Shown: one piece after another, positions 25,028 to 34,455 of the stretch
Layout: the number at the start of each line of letters is the position of its first letter
How positions within the stretch are numbered: position 1 is the first letter of the stretch
DNA from: Micromonospora sp. MW-13
GTDB taxonomy: Bacteria; Actinomycetota; Actinomycetes; Mycobacteriales; Micromonosporaceae
DNA length: 64,000 nucleotides
Direction: 5' to 3'
Assembly: GCF_003434305.1 (NCBI RefSeq)
Contig: NZ_QKKX01000011.1
Location: 429,536-493,535, forward strand
Position numbers and translations under genes: made by a program
The notes under the pieces: model-generated
The model's input: the letters and a program-made list of their open reading frames with translations, nothing else
Databases searched by the model: none
What the model was told of the DNA's origin: nothing

Positions 25028-26776
25028 CTATGCCGCGACCCCTCGAAGCGCCACCACCGCCGCCGTCTCCGCCGGTAGTTCGATCCGGTCCCGGGTCACC
25101 GACGCCCCCTCCCCCGTGGCCAGCAGCACCCGCCGCGCCACCCCCGGCAGGGTGATCCGCTGCGGCTTGGCGGCCAGGTTGGCGGCCACCAGGCACTCGC
25201 CACGGCGCATCACCAGGAACTGGTCGCCGTGCCGTACGTCGATGGCGTGCAGCCTCGGGTCGGACAGGTCGGGGCGGCTCTTGCGCAGCGCGATCAGCCG
25301 GCGGTGGAACTCGTACATCTCGCGGTGTTCGGGTTTGTCCAGCTCCGCCCAGTCGAGCCGGGAGCGGGCGAAGGTCCGCGGGTCCTGCGGGTCCGGCACG
25401 TCACCGGGGGGCCAGCCGTGCGCCGCGAACTCCCGCCTGCGGCCGGTGGCCACGGCGGTGGCCAGTTCCGGCTCCGGATGGCTGGTGAAGAACTGCCACG
25501 GGGTGCTGGCGGCCCACTCCTCCCCCATGAACAGCATCGGCGTGAACGGCGCGGTGAACAGCAGCGTCGCCCCCACCCGCAGCAGCCCCGGGGAGAGGCT
25601 GGCGGAGAGCCGGTCGCCGGTGGCCCGGTTGCCGATCTGGTCGTGGTTCTGGAGGTACGCGACGAGCCGGTGGCCGGGGGTGCGCTGCCGGTCCATGGGC
25701 CGCCCGTGGTGGCGGCTGCGGAAGCTGGACCAGGTGCCGACGTGGAAGAAGCCGCCGGTGAGCACGTCGATGAGGCATTCCAGGAAGCCGAAGTCGCCGT
25801 AGTGTTCCTGCCGCTCCCCGGTGAGCAGGGTGTGCAGGGCGTGGTGGGCATCGTCGTTCCACTGGGCGTGCAGGCCGTACCCGCCGGCCTCCCGGGGCGT
25901 GATCAGCCGGGGGTCGTTGAGGTCGGACTCGGCGATCAGCGACAGCGGCCGGCCCAGGTGGGCCGACAGCGTCTCCACCGCCACCGCGATCTCCTCCAGC
26001 AGGTGGGTGGCGCGGGAGTCCGGCATCGCGTGCACGGCGTCCAGGCGCAGCCCGTCGACGTGGTAGTCGCGCAGCCACATCAGCACGCTGTCGACGATGT
26101 AGCGGCGCACCTCGTCGGAGTGTGGGCCGTCCAGGTTGACGGTCCGCCCCCAGGTGTTGCTCTGCTCGGTCAGGTACGGCGCGAACGTCGGCGCGTAGGC
26201 CCCGGAGGGCCCGAAATGGTGGTAGACGACGTCGAGGATCACCCCCAGCCCTCTGGCGTGGGCGGCGTCGACGAACCGTTTCAGCCCGTCCGGGCCGCCG
26301 TACGGCTCGTGCGGGGCGTACCAGCAGACCCCGTCGTAGCCCCAGTTGTGCTCGCCGTTGAAGGCGTTGACGGGGAGCAGCTCCACCAGGTCGACGCCCA
26401 GGTCGACCAGGTGGTCGAGGCGGCCGATCGCCGCGTCGAAGGTGCCCTGCGGGGTGAACGTGCCGATGTGCAGCTCGTACAGGACGCTGCCGGGAAGTTG
26501 CCGGCCGGTCCATCCGGCGTCGGCCCAGGAGTGGGCGGCATGGTCGTAGACCCGGCTCGGCCCGTGCACCCCGGCGGGCTGCCAGGCCGAGCGGGGGTCG
26601 GGCAGCGCCCGGTCGTCGGAGTCGAGCACGAACGCGTAGTCGGTGCCGGGGCCGGCGTCGGGCACGTCGGCCCGCCACCAGCCGCCGGGGGCGGAGCGCA
26701 TCTCCCGGTCGCCGACGGCGGGCAGGCGCAGCCGGACCCGGGCGGCCCCGGGCGCCCACACCGCGAACTCGGTCAT
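25028..26776 (-). CDS. treZ: Malto-oligosyltrehalose trehalohydrolase
   Basis: A 582-residue GH13 enzyme that releases trehalose from maltooligosyltrehalose made by TreY. The N-terminal carbohydrate-binding module begins MTEFAVWAPGAARVRLRL. The catalytic barrel shows VILDVVYHHFGPSGAY, VDGLRLDAVHAMPDS with the nucleophile Asp (about residue 240), LIAESDLNDPRL with the acid Glu, and YLQNHDQIGNRA with the third Asp. FMGEEWAASTPWQFFTSHP is a TreZ hallmark. Its ATG overlaps the stop of the decayed treY as ATGA, the normal treY-treZ coupling. Because treY is destroyed just upstream, this TreZ needs another maltooligosyltrehalose source. Confidence 0.94.
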   Translation of the reverse strand: MTEFAVWAPGAARVRLRLPAVGDREMRSAPGGWWRADVPDAGPGTDYAFVLDSDDRALPDPRSAWQPAGVHGPSRVYDHAAHSWADAGWTGRQLPGSVLYELHIGTFTPQGTFDAAIGRLDHLVDLGVDLVELLPVNAFNGEHNWGYDGVCWYAPHEPYGGPDGLKRFVDAAHARGLGVILDVVYHHFGPSGAYAPTFAPYLTEQSNTWGRTVNLDGPHSDEVRRYIVDSVLMWLRDYHVDGLRLDAVHAMPDSRATHLLEEIAVAVETLSAHLGRPLSLIAESDLNDPRLITPREAGGYGLHAQWNDDAHHALHTLLTGERQEHYGDFGFLECLIDVLTGGFFHVGTWSSFRSRHHGRPMDRQRTPGHRLVAYLQNHDQIGNRATGDRLSASLSPGLLRVGATLLFTAPFTPMLFMGEEWAASTPWQFFTSHPEPELATAVATGRRREFAAHGWPPGDVPDPQDPRTFARSRLDWAELDKPEHREMYEFHRRLIALRKSRPDLSDPRLHAIDVRHGDQFLVMRRGECLVAANLAAKPQRITLPGVARRVLLATGEGASVTRDRIELPAETAAVVALRGVAA

Positions 26777-27091
26777 GAAGCCTCCACGGACTCGGCGGGA
26801 GCCAGCAGTGCGACGGGAAGGGTGGCGAGCAGATCGGCGAGGAGCACCGCACCGCCACTGTAGACCCGCCCGGTGAACAGGTCGGCAACCTCGTTGCCGG
26901 GAAGTGACAGGACCGTGTCGCGCCAGCCACCGCGCGCGGGAGACCACCAGCAGCCTGGCCGCGCCGTCGGCGGCCACGTCCGGCCGGCGGTCTTCCGGGT
27001 CGACCAGGGAGTTCTCCCACAGCTCGGTGCCCTGGTAGGTGTCGGGCACCCCGGGCATGGGGAACTGGATCAGCTTCTGCCCGAGCGAGTC
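26773..27091 (-). pseudogene. treY: treY (maltooligosyltrehalose synthase) C-terminal remnant
   Basis: The fragment starts in mid-protein with DSLGQKLIQFPMPGVPDTYQ, GTELWENSLVDPEDRRP, the conserved C-terminal part of TreY. It continues AARLLVVSRARW, then needs a one-base shift to WRDTVLSLPGNEVADLFTGR, and finishes LLATLPVALLAPAESVEAS with a TGA overlapping the treZ start. The catalytic domain (about 650 residues) is missing, and the section between DRRP and AARLL is shortened. Its upstream border falls in a repeat also found near 31.1 kb. Confidence 0.75.
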
Positions 27092-27124
27092 CACCCGATC
27101 GGCGGATGACCGGAATCCACCCGA
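27083..27124. repeat. Dispersed repeat, copy A (at the treY break)
   Basis: It reads GTCCACCCGATCGGCGGATG, then ACCGGAATCCACCCGACTGATA. A related sequence, GTCCACCCTTCGGCGGCTG followed by CCCGGAATCCACCCGACCGACA, occurs at about 31115-31165. About 35 of 41 aligned positions agree by eye. Confidence 0.55.
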
Positions 27125-27257
27125 CTGATAGGCGCCGGCGCACACCACCGCACGGGCCGCACGCTGCGGTTACGATCTTGCATCCGCACTGGTCAGGGCG
27201 TTGATCATCGGACAGACTCGCAGGACCCGGCTGGGACGAGGTCCGAGGGGGATGTGC

Positions 27258-27914
27258 GTGCGGGTACTCCTGGTAGAAGACGACCTACGCGTGGCGTCTG
27301 CCCTCACCAATGCCCTGCGCCGCCGGGGATACGAGGTGGTGCCGGCGCTGACGGCCGCCGAGGCGGTCCGGGCCGACCCGGTCGACCTGGTCCTGCTGGA
27401 CCTCAACCTGCCCGACCGGGACGGCCTGGAGGTGTGCCGGCGGCTTCGTCAGACCGACGAGGGCGTCGCCATCATCGCGGTCAGCGCCCGCGCCGAGGAG
27501 TACGACCGGGTGGCCGGCCTGCGGGCCGGCGCCGACGACTACGTCATCAAGCCGTTCTCGATGGTGGAGTTGCAGGCCCGCATCGAGGCGGTGATGCGGC
27601 GTACCGTCCGCAGCGCCCGGACCACGAGCCAGTTGCGGGTCGGCACGCTGCGCATCGACGTCGACGCCCGGCGGGTCTGGGTGGGCGACCGGGAGGTCAG
27701 CCTGGCCCGCAAGGAGTTCGACCTGCTGGTGGCACTGGCCCGGCAGGCCGGCGCGGTGGTGCCCCGGGACCGGTTGCAGTTGGACGTCTGGCGGACCACC
27801 TGGGGGACCCGGCACAACCTCGACGTCCACGTCGCGGCCCTGCGGGGCAAGCTCGATGACGCCGGCCTGGTCGAGACGGTCCGCGGCGTCGGCTACCGGC
27901 TGCGCGCGGGATGA
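27258..27914 (+). CDS. OmpR/PhoB-family response regulator (orphan)
   Basis: A 218-residue protein. The receiver domain starts VRVLLVEDDLRVASAL with the acidic pair ED, the phospho-Asp in LVLLDLNLPDRDG (about residue 50), Ser in AVSARAE, and Lys in YVIKPFSMVEL. The winged-helix output domain shows VSLARKEFDLLVALARQAGA and HNLDVHVAALRGKLDD, ending VETVRGVGYRLRAG. The GTG at 27258 has GAGGGG seven bases upstream; the ATG at 27252 is too close to that site. No sensor kinase is adjacent, so its partner is elsewhere. Confidence 0.92.
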   Translation: MRVLLVEDDLRVASALTNALRRRGYEVVPALTAAEAVRADPVDLVLLDLNLPDRDGLEVCRRLRQTDEGVAIIAVSARAEEYDRVAGLRAGADDYVIKPFSMVELQARIEAVMRRTVRSARTTSQLRVGTLRIDVDARRVWVGDREVSLARKEFDLLVALARQAGAVVPRDRLQLDVWRTTWGTRHNLDVHVAALRGKLDDAGLVETVRGVGYRLRAG

Positions 27915-28076
27915 CGACGGTCGGTGAGCGACGAAGGGCCACGACCGCCGCCGACACCGGTGACCAGGTCGGAAACCTCAGATGATCCTCAAGAAACGCG
28001 GGTTGTGGGCCAACGGTGGGCCGAGTGCGGGTGTGCTGGGCCCACCCCAGCCATCCCTCCTGTTTGGAGATCCCTT

Positions 28077-30197
28077 TTGAGATACAGACGGACAACGGCC
28101 GGTGTGTTCTCCGCCCTGCTCGCCGCCACCCTGGTGGCGACGGCGGTGCCCGGGCAGGCGCAGGGGCAGCCGAGCGCGGCCCTGCAGCAGGCGGAGCCGA
28201 ACCAGGTGCAGGGCCTCACGGTCGTGCAGGGTGACGGGTACGCCACGCTGGCGTGGACCCGGGTAGAAGGGGCCACCGACTACCAGATCGAGCGGACCCC
28301 GCTGGCCAGGGACGGCACGCCCGGCACGCCGGTGATCGTCGGTGTCTGGCGCCCGAACCGCCAGGTCAACAACACCGAGCCGACCTTCGCCGACGCCGGT
28401 TTCGCCCCGGGCAACGGCTTCCAGTGGCGGGTCCGGGCCCGGTTCGACACCGAGGCCCAGCCCTACTCGGCGCCGGTCAGCGGCACCACCAGGGCCCACT
28501 GGGGCGACCCGGCCACCCCGGGTGAGAGCCTTCGCACCCAGTGGGAGGACACCCTGGGCGCCCAGTACACGAGCGACGTCAACGAGTATGCGTACACCGC
28601 CGCGATCGACCAGGCCAGCGACCGCGTCCGGGTGGTGGAGATCGGCCGCACCGTCCAGGACCGGCCGATCAACATGCTGGTCATCGGCTACCCCAAGCCG
28701 CCGGCGACGCCGGAGGCCGTGGCCGCGACCAACCCCCTGATGGTCAACTGCAACGTGCACGGCAACGAGCCGGGCGACCGCGAGGCCTGCCTGATCATGG
28801 CCCGGCAGCTGGCCTTCACCAAGGACAGCAAGACCCTCGACCTGCTGTCCAAGACCACCATGCTGATCGTGCCGACGCTCAACGGCGACGGGCGGGCAGC
28901 CAACACCCGGGGCAACTCCACCGGTCAGGACCTGAACCGGGACCACTCGCTGATCCGCCAGCCGGAGACCCGCTCCCTCGCCGAGATGGTCCGCGACTAC
29001 CGGCCGATCGCCGGCTATGACGGCCACGAGTACGGCAACACCAACGCCGGTGACCTGCCGATGCTGCCGCCCCGGCACCAGAACGTGGCGCAGGGGATCT
29101 TCGACGAGTCGCAGGAGATGATCGAAGGCCACATGTACGGCCAGGGCGCCAAGGACGGCTGGTGGGCCTGCCCGTACGGCTGCACCTCCAACGCCACGGT
29201 GGGCCTGAGCGAGGAGACCATCCTGCGCAACACGCTCGGCCTGAAGAACGTCGTCAACTCCCTGCTGGAGCTGCGCAGCTCCGGTGGCCCGACGCGGCCG
29301 GACGAGAGCAACACCGCCAACAACCGCCGGCGCAAGACGTACTCAGCGCTGTGGACGTTCACCGAGTTCTTCAAGTACCACGGCGCCAACGTCAAGGACA
29401 TCACCAAGGCCCGCGCCGAGGCGATCACGTTCCAGTCCGCCAACGAGGGACGGATCGTGTTCCGGGGCTCCCGGAAGATCGAGGCGTACCCCGCCCCGCA
29501 CCCGGGTGAGGCCCCGCCGCCCGTGGACGCCCCCGCCCCGGAGCAGATCCTCGAGCAGCCGCCGTGCGCGTACCGGCTGACCGAGGAGCAGTACCACGGT
29601 GAGCGTACCGACGGCCCCGACGGCAAGCGCACCACGGCGGCCCAGCGCATCGCCGCCCACGGCTGGAAGGTGATCAAGGTCGCCGACGGCTACCTGGTTC
29701 CGCTGTCCCAGCCGCAGCGGGGCCTGATCCCGCTGCTGCTGGACGAGCGGGCCGTCGAGGGCCTGGTCGCCGGCGAGCGGGTCGCCCCCACCCTGACCGG
29801 CACCCGCAAGGGCCCGCTGGTCGTCTCCGGCGTCGCCTGCCTGGACGGGGCCACCGTCCGGGGCCCGATCCAGGTGCAGCCCGGCGCCACGCTGATCGTC
29901 ACCGGCAGCTCGATCGACGGTCCGGTGAACGCCACCGGCGCCGCCGGGGTCATCATGACCGACAGCACGGTCAAGGGTCCGGTGCTCGCCACCGGCACCC
30001 AGGGCCCCGTCGTCCTGGTCGGCAACGAGGTGACCGGGCCGGTCAGCGTGCTCAGCAGCAAGGGCGTGGCCCCGCTGGTGGCCGGCAACACCGTCAACGG
30101 TCCGCTGACCTGCACCGGCAACTCCCCCGAGCCGATGAACATGGAGGTCGCCAACTCCGTACGGGGTCCGAACTTCGGCCAGTGCGCGCGTCTGTGA
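28077..30197 (+). CDS. Secreted M14-family zinc carboxypeptidase with N-terminal Fn3-like and C-terminal beta-helix-like regions
   Basis: A 706-residue exported protein. The Sec signal peptide LRYRRTTAGVFSALLAATLV is followed by TAVPGQAQG. A fibronectin-III-like domain (QGLTVVQGDGYATLAWTRVE) covers about residues 45-140. The M14 domain has the zinc motif HGNE in MVNCNVHGNEPGDREACLIM and RGNSTGQDLNRDH, then YDGHEYGNTN. The C-terminal 130 residues are short repeated strands (GATVRGPIQVQPGATLIVTG, then STVKGPVLATGTQGPVVLVG), probably a beta-helix for wall or ligand contact. TTG 28077 is chosen as start because GGAG lies seven bases upstream and it opens directly into the signal peptide. It probably trims extracellular peptides. 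Confidence 0.87.
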   Translation: MRYRRTTAGVFSALLAATLVATAVPGQAQGQPSAALQQAEPNQVQGLTVVQGDGYATLAWTRVEGATDYQIERTPLARDGTPGTPVIVGVWRPNRQVNNTEPTFADAGFAPGNGFQWRVRARFDTEAQPYSAPVSGTTRAHWGDPATPGESLRTQWEDTLGAQYTSDVNEYAYTAAIDQASDRVRVVEIGRTVQDRPINMLVIGYPKPPATPEAVAATNPLMVNCNVHGNEPGDREACLIMARQLAFTKDSKTLDLLSKTTMLIVPTLNGDGRAANTRGNSTGQDLNRDHSLIRQPETRSLAEMVRDYRPIAGYDGHEYGNTNAGDLPMLPPRHQNVAQGIFDESQEMIEGHMYGQGAKDGWWACPYGCTSNATVGLSEETILRNTLGLKNVVNSLLELRSSGGPTRPDESNTANNRRRKTYSALWTFTEFFKYHGANVKDITKARAEAITFQSANEGRIVFRGSRKIEAYPAPHPGEAPPPVDAPAPEQILEQPPCAYRLTEEQYHGERTDGPDGKRTTAAQRIAAHGWKVIKVADGYLVPLSQPQRGLIPLLLDERAVEGLVAGERVAPTLTGTRKGPLVVSGVACLDGATVRGPIQVQPGATLIVTGSSIDGPVNATGAAGVIMTDSTVKGPVLATGTQGPVVLVGNEVTGPVSVLSSKGVAPLVAGNTVNGPLTCTGNSPEPMNMEVANSVRGPNFGQCARL

Positions 30198-30220
30198 CCT
30201 GCTGAGCCCCGCCCGAACGA

Positions 30221-30259
30221 GGTGCCGGCAGGTCGGCCTCCCGCCGACCTGCCGGCACC
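30221..30259. terminator. Perfect 17-bp hairpin after the M14 peptidase gene
   Basis: GGTGCCGGCAGGTCGGC (30221-30237) pairs perfectly with its complement at 30243-30259 around a 5-base loop. Confidence 0.75.
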
Positions 30260-30289
30260 GCCCGTACCGGTTCTGAAGTGGAGAAGACC

Positions 30290-30979
30290 GTGTCCGACAC
30301 CCTCACCCCGGGGCCATGCTCCGGACCCCGGTCCCGGGTCGCCCGCCGCCGGCGGGCGGTGGCCGGGGCGGCTCTGGCCCTCCTGGTCGCGGTGACCGGA
30401 TGCACCAACTCGCAGCAGGAGAGGCCCGGCGCGACGGACCGCACCGGCGACGCCACACCGGTCGCCGTCACCGGACCGCTGTGCGACGTGCTGCCCTCGG
30501 GGGCCGAGCCGGGTAGTCCGGGCTCGCTGGTGGGCCAGTCCCCCGACCAGGCCCTCACCTGGATTCCCGTGCTCACCACGTTCGAGGCGGCGGTCCGGGC
30601 CACCGGGATGGCCGAGGAGCTGTCCGCCGCCGGAGGGCTGACCATCCTCGCCCCGACCGACGACGCCTTCCGGGCCAAGTTCTCCACCGCCAACCTGGAC
30701 CACCTGCTGCTCAAGGACACCGACACGCTGCGCGGGTTGCTGAAGGAGCACCTGGCCGGCGGGGCGCGCTCGGCCGCCGAACTGGTGGCCGCCGGCTCCG
30801 TCACCACCCTCGCGGGCACCACCCTCGCCGTCACTGCGGCCCAGCCGGGGGCCCGGCTGGGCGACCGGGCCGAGACGGTCTGCGCGGACTACCGGGCCGC
30901 CGGCGCCCGGATCCACGTGATCAACAAGGTGCTCGGCAACCTGCCGGACACCGCCCACGAGGAGGACAACCACCACTGA
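30290..30979 (+). CDS. Fasciclin (FAS1) domain lipoprotein
   Basis: A 229-residue lipoprotein. After an Arg-rich N-terminus (RSRVARRRRAVAGAA) the hydrophobic stretch LALLVAVTGC ends in the lipobox Cys (about residue 40), so it should be tethered to the outer face of the membrane. One FAS1 domain follows: TTFEAAVRATGMAEELSAAG, GGLTILAPTDDAFRAKF (H1 motif), LLKEHLAGGA and ARIHVINKVLGNL (H2). FAS1 domains mediate adhesion. The GTG 30290 is preferred (GGAGA upstream); GTG 30278 is the alternative. It sits between two very strong hairpins and so is probably transcribed alone. Confidence 0.88.
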   Translation: MSDTLTPGPCSGPRSRVARRRRAVAGAALALLVAVTGCTNSQQERPGATDRTGDATPVAVTGPLCDVLPSGAEPGSPGSLVGQSPDQALTWIPVLTTFEAAVRATGMAEELSAAGGLTILAPTDDAFRAKFSTANLDHLLLKDTDTLRGLLKEHLAGGARSAAELVAAGSVTTLAGTTLAVTAAQPGARLGDRAETVCADYRAAGARIHVINKVLGNLPDTAHEEDNHH

Positions 30980-31002
30980 GTGCAACGACGGCACCCAGCC
31001 GG

Positions 31003-31058
31003 CCGACGACACCGGCCGCTGACCCCCGTGTGCGGGGGTCAGCGGCCGGTGTCGTCGG
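31003..31058. terminator. Very long perfect hairpin after the fasciclin gene
   Basis: Bases 31003-31027 pair perfectly with 31034-31058, 25 base pairs with loop GTGTGC. This is the longest perfect stem noticed in the window. Confidence 0.85.
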
Positions 31059-31093
31059 TGGCGCCCGCGGCAACGCTCGCCGCACCGGCTCGG

Positions 31094-31165
31094 AGCCCCG
31101 TCCACCCTTCGGTGGCTGACCGTCCACCCTTCGGCGGCTGCCCGGAATCCACCCGACCGACAAGG
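31094..31165. repeat. Dispersed repeat, copy B, with internal tandem duplication
   Basis: GTCCACCCTTCGGTGGCTGA and GTCCACCCTTCGGCGGCTGC stand in tandem, then GGAATCCACCCGACCGACA. The second unit plus the last element matches copy A at 27083-27124. From 31166 to the next start (31347) no gene is seen. Confidence 0.55.
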
Positions 31166-31347
31166 ACTGGGCCTGCGGGTGTCCTCCGTCACCTTGGCCC
31201 TTTTCGAGATGCGGGATCGGGCTCGATGCCCTTTGCTTGTTCGCGGGACGCGTACGCGCGTCTCCCCCTCGGCCCCTCGGCCACCCCCACCACTGTCTCG
31301 CCGCCACCGCTGCCGGCGCGTTCCACCATGCATGGACGGAGATTGAT

Positions 31348-32751
31348 GTGACGACCCTGCGGGTCGACGAGCAGCCCACCACCAACCCGGGCCGGGTCCA
31401 CCGGCCCACCCTCACCTCCCGGCCCCACGTCCCGACGCAGGCCGGGTCGGGCGCGCCCCCGCAGACCCGCCGCATCCTCATGCTCTCCTGGGAGTACCCG
31501 CCGGTCCTGGTCGGCGGCCTCGGCCGGCACGTGCACGCCCTGTCGGTGGCCCTGGCCGCCGCCGGGCACGAGGTCACCGTCGTCACCCGACACACCGACG
31601 GCGCACCCCTGGAGGAGTACGCCGACGGCGTCCGCATCATCCGCGCCGCCGAAGACCCGGTCACCTTCCCACTGGCCACCTCCTCCCTGCTGGCCTGGAC
31701 CATGGCGTTCAACCACACCCTCACCCGCGCCGCGCTACGCGCCACCGAAGCCGGCTCCTACGACGTCATCCACGCCCACGACTGGCTCGTCGCACACACC
31801 GCGATGACCCTGCGCGAGCACCTGGACATCCCGCTGGTCAGCACCATCCACGCCACCGAGGCCGGCCGGCACCAGGGCTGGCTGCCCGAGGAGATGAACC
31901 GCACCATCCACGGCGTCGAGCACTGGCTGGCCGGCGAGTCGGGCCGGGTGATCGTCTGCTCCGGTTACATGCGCGACGAGGTGACCGGGCTGTTCGGCGT
32001 ACCGGCCGGCCGGGTCGACGTGGTGCCCAACGGGGTGGAGCCGCACCGCTGGCGGGCCCCGGCCGCCGAGGTGGCGAAGGCCCGCGCCCGGTTCGCCGGG
32101 GACGGCCCACTGGTCACCTTCGCCGGCCGGCTGGTCTACGAGAAGGGCGTGCAGCACCTGCTCGCCGGGCTGCCCGGGCTGCGCGAGCGGCACCCCGGGC
32201 TGCGCGCGGTCATCGTCGGCGACGGGCCGCACAGGTCGGCCCTGGAGGCCGAGGTGCGGCGGCTTGGCCTGGGCGGCACGGTCAGCATGCCGGGCTTCCT
32301 CGGCGGCACCGACCTGCCCGCCGTGATGGCCGCCTCGGACTGCTTCGCGGTGCCGAGCATCTACGAGCCCTTCGGCATGGTGGCCCTGGAGGGGGCCGCG
32401 GCCGGGGCGCCCCTGGCGGTCGCCGCGACCGGCGGCCTCGCCGAGATCGTCGAGCCCGGCGTCACCGGGATGACCTTCGCCCCGCAGGACCCGGCCGGGC
32501 TGACCGAGGCGGTGCACGCCCTGCTGTCCGACCGGGAGCGCGCCCGGGCCATGGCCCGGCGGGCCCGGGCCATGGTGCACGAGCAGTACGGCTGGGCGGC
32601 CATCGCCCGCCGCACGGCCGCCGCGTACGCGGCGGCGATCGCCAAGGCCCCGGCGTTCACCGCCGAGCGCGCCGAGCGCCGGATGGCCGAGGGCCGCTCC
32701 CCGGTGCGGATCGCCGAGGGCAACCTCCTCGCCGCCGCCGGCCTGCGCTGA
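31348..32751 (+). CDS. Rv3032-like GT4 alpha-1,4-glucosyltransferase
   Basis: A 467-residue GT-B enzyme closely resembling mycobacterial Rv3032: RRILMLSWEYPPVLVGGLGR (residues about 48-67), YDVIHAHDWLVAHTAM, IPLVSTIHATEAGRHQGWLP. The C-terminal half has TFAGRLVYEKGVQHL and SIYEPFGMVALEGAAAGAPL, the nucleotide-sugar E-x7-E site. Rv3032 elongates alpha-1,4-glucans for glycogen and methylglucose lipopolysaccharide. A link with GpgS near the left end of the window is therefore plausible. The first 45 residues are Pro/Arg-rich and non-conserved. GTG 31348 has GGAG six bases upstream. Confidence 0.85.
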   Translation: MTTLRVDEQPTTNPGRVHRPTLTSRPHVPTQAGSGAPPQTRRILMLSWEYPPVLVGGLGRHVHALSVALAAAGHEVTVVTRHTDGAPLEEYADGVRIIRAAEDPVTFPLATSSLLAWTMAFNHTLTRAALRATEAGSYDVIHAHDWLVAHTAMTLREHLDIPLVSTIHATEAGRHQGWLPEEMNRTIHGVEHWLAGESGRVIVCSGYMRDEVTGLFGVPAGRVDVVPNGVEPHRWRAPAAEVAKARARFAGDGPLVTFAGRLVYEKGVQHLLAGLPGLRERHPGLRAVIVGDGPHRSALEAEVRRLGLGGTVSMPGFLGGTDLPAVMAASDCFAVPSIYEPFGMVALEGAAAGAPLAVAATGGLAEIVEPGVTGMTFAPQDPAGLTEAVHALLSDRERARAMARRARAMVHEQYGWAAIARRTAAAYAAAIAKAPAFTAERAERRMAEGRSPVRIAEGNLLAAAGLR

Positions 32752-32869
32752 CCGAACCCACCCCGCCCCCTTCGGCCATCCTGCACTTCCGGCCCTGGTT
32801 TCGTCGGGTTTGCCCCGCATGCCGGCGGCAAGTGCAAGATCACCGAAGCGGGGTGGGGTGGGAAACGCC

Positions 32870-32909
32870 GAACGGGCCGCCCACCCCGGATGGGGTCGGC
32901 GGCCCGTTC
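32870..32909. terminator. Bidirectional hairpin between the glucosyltransferase and gltA
   Basis: GAACGGGCCGCC (32870-32881) pairs with GGCGGCCCGTTC (32898-32909), with an inner CCCC/GGGG stem. Upstream, TGCACTTCCGGCC (about 32781) and GGCGGCAAGTGCA (about 32824) form a second imperfect inverted pair. Confidence 0.7.
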
Positions 32910-32928
32910 CCGGTCGGGAAACTGCGGG

Positions 32929-34212
<1,284 letters not shown>

Positions 34213-34455
34213 GTGGTTCCTCGCTTCGCCGGCAGATCTACTTTGAAATTGCCTTCGCTTTTACCGTAAACACGGTTGCGGGGACACCGCCCGCCGTGGT
34301 TCGGCGGTGAGGTATGCGTCACCCGGTTCCCGACCTACAGGCGCGGAAACCCGGCGGGCGCGAGGTGGGCGACGAACCCGGGCAAAGCACCAAGAAGACC
34401 CCCACCGCGCGTCACGCGTCGGCCGGGGGCCCTTGCCTCGAGGGCCGCGAAACTC
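34213..34455. promoter_or_regulatory. gltA promoter region
   Basis: Immediately upstream of gltA lies an AT-rich segment (about 34235-34275) that must contain the leftward promoter. It includes the perfect palindrome TTTACCGTAAA (34260-34270). No regulator is identified. Farther left the gap ends in the sulfatase terminator. Confidence 0.4.
34392..34434 (-). terminator. Terminator of the sulfatase operon
   Basis: GACCCCC (34397-34403) faces GGGGGCC (34425-34431) with further CGCG/CGCG pairing inside. On the minus strand the stem is followed by TCTTCTTGG, the expected T-rich tail. Confidence 0.6.

Noticed and set aside
26777..27148. N-terminal extension of TreZ
   Set aside because: The residues are those of the treY remnant partly in another frame; TreZ begins MTEFAVWAPGA.
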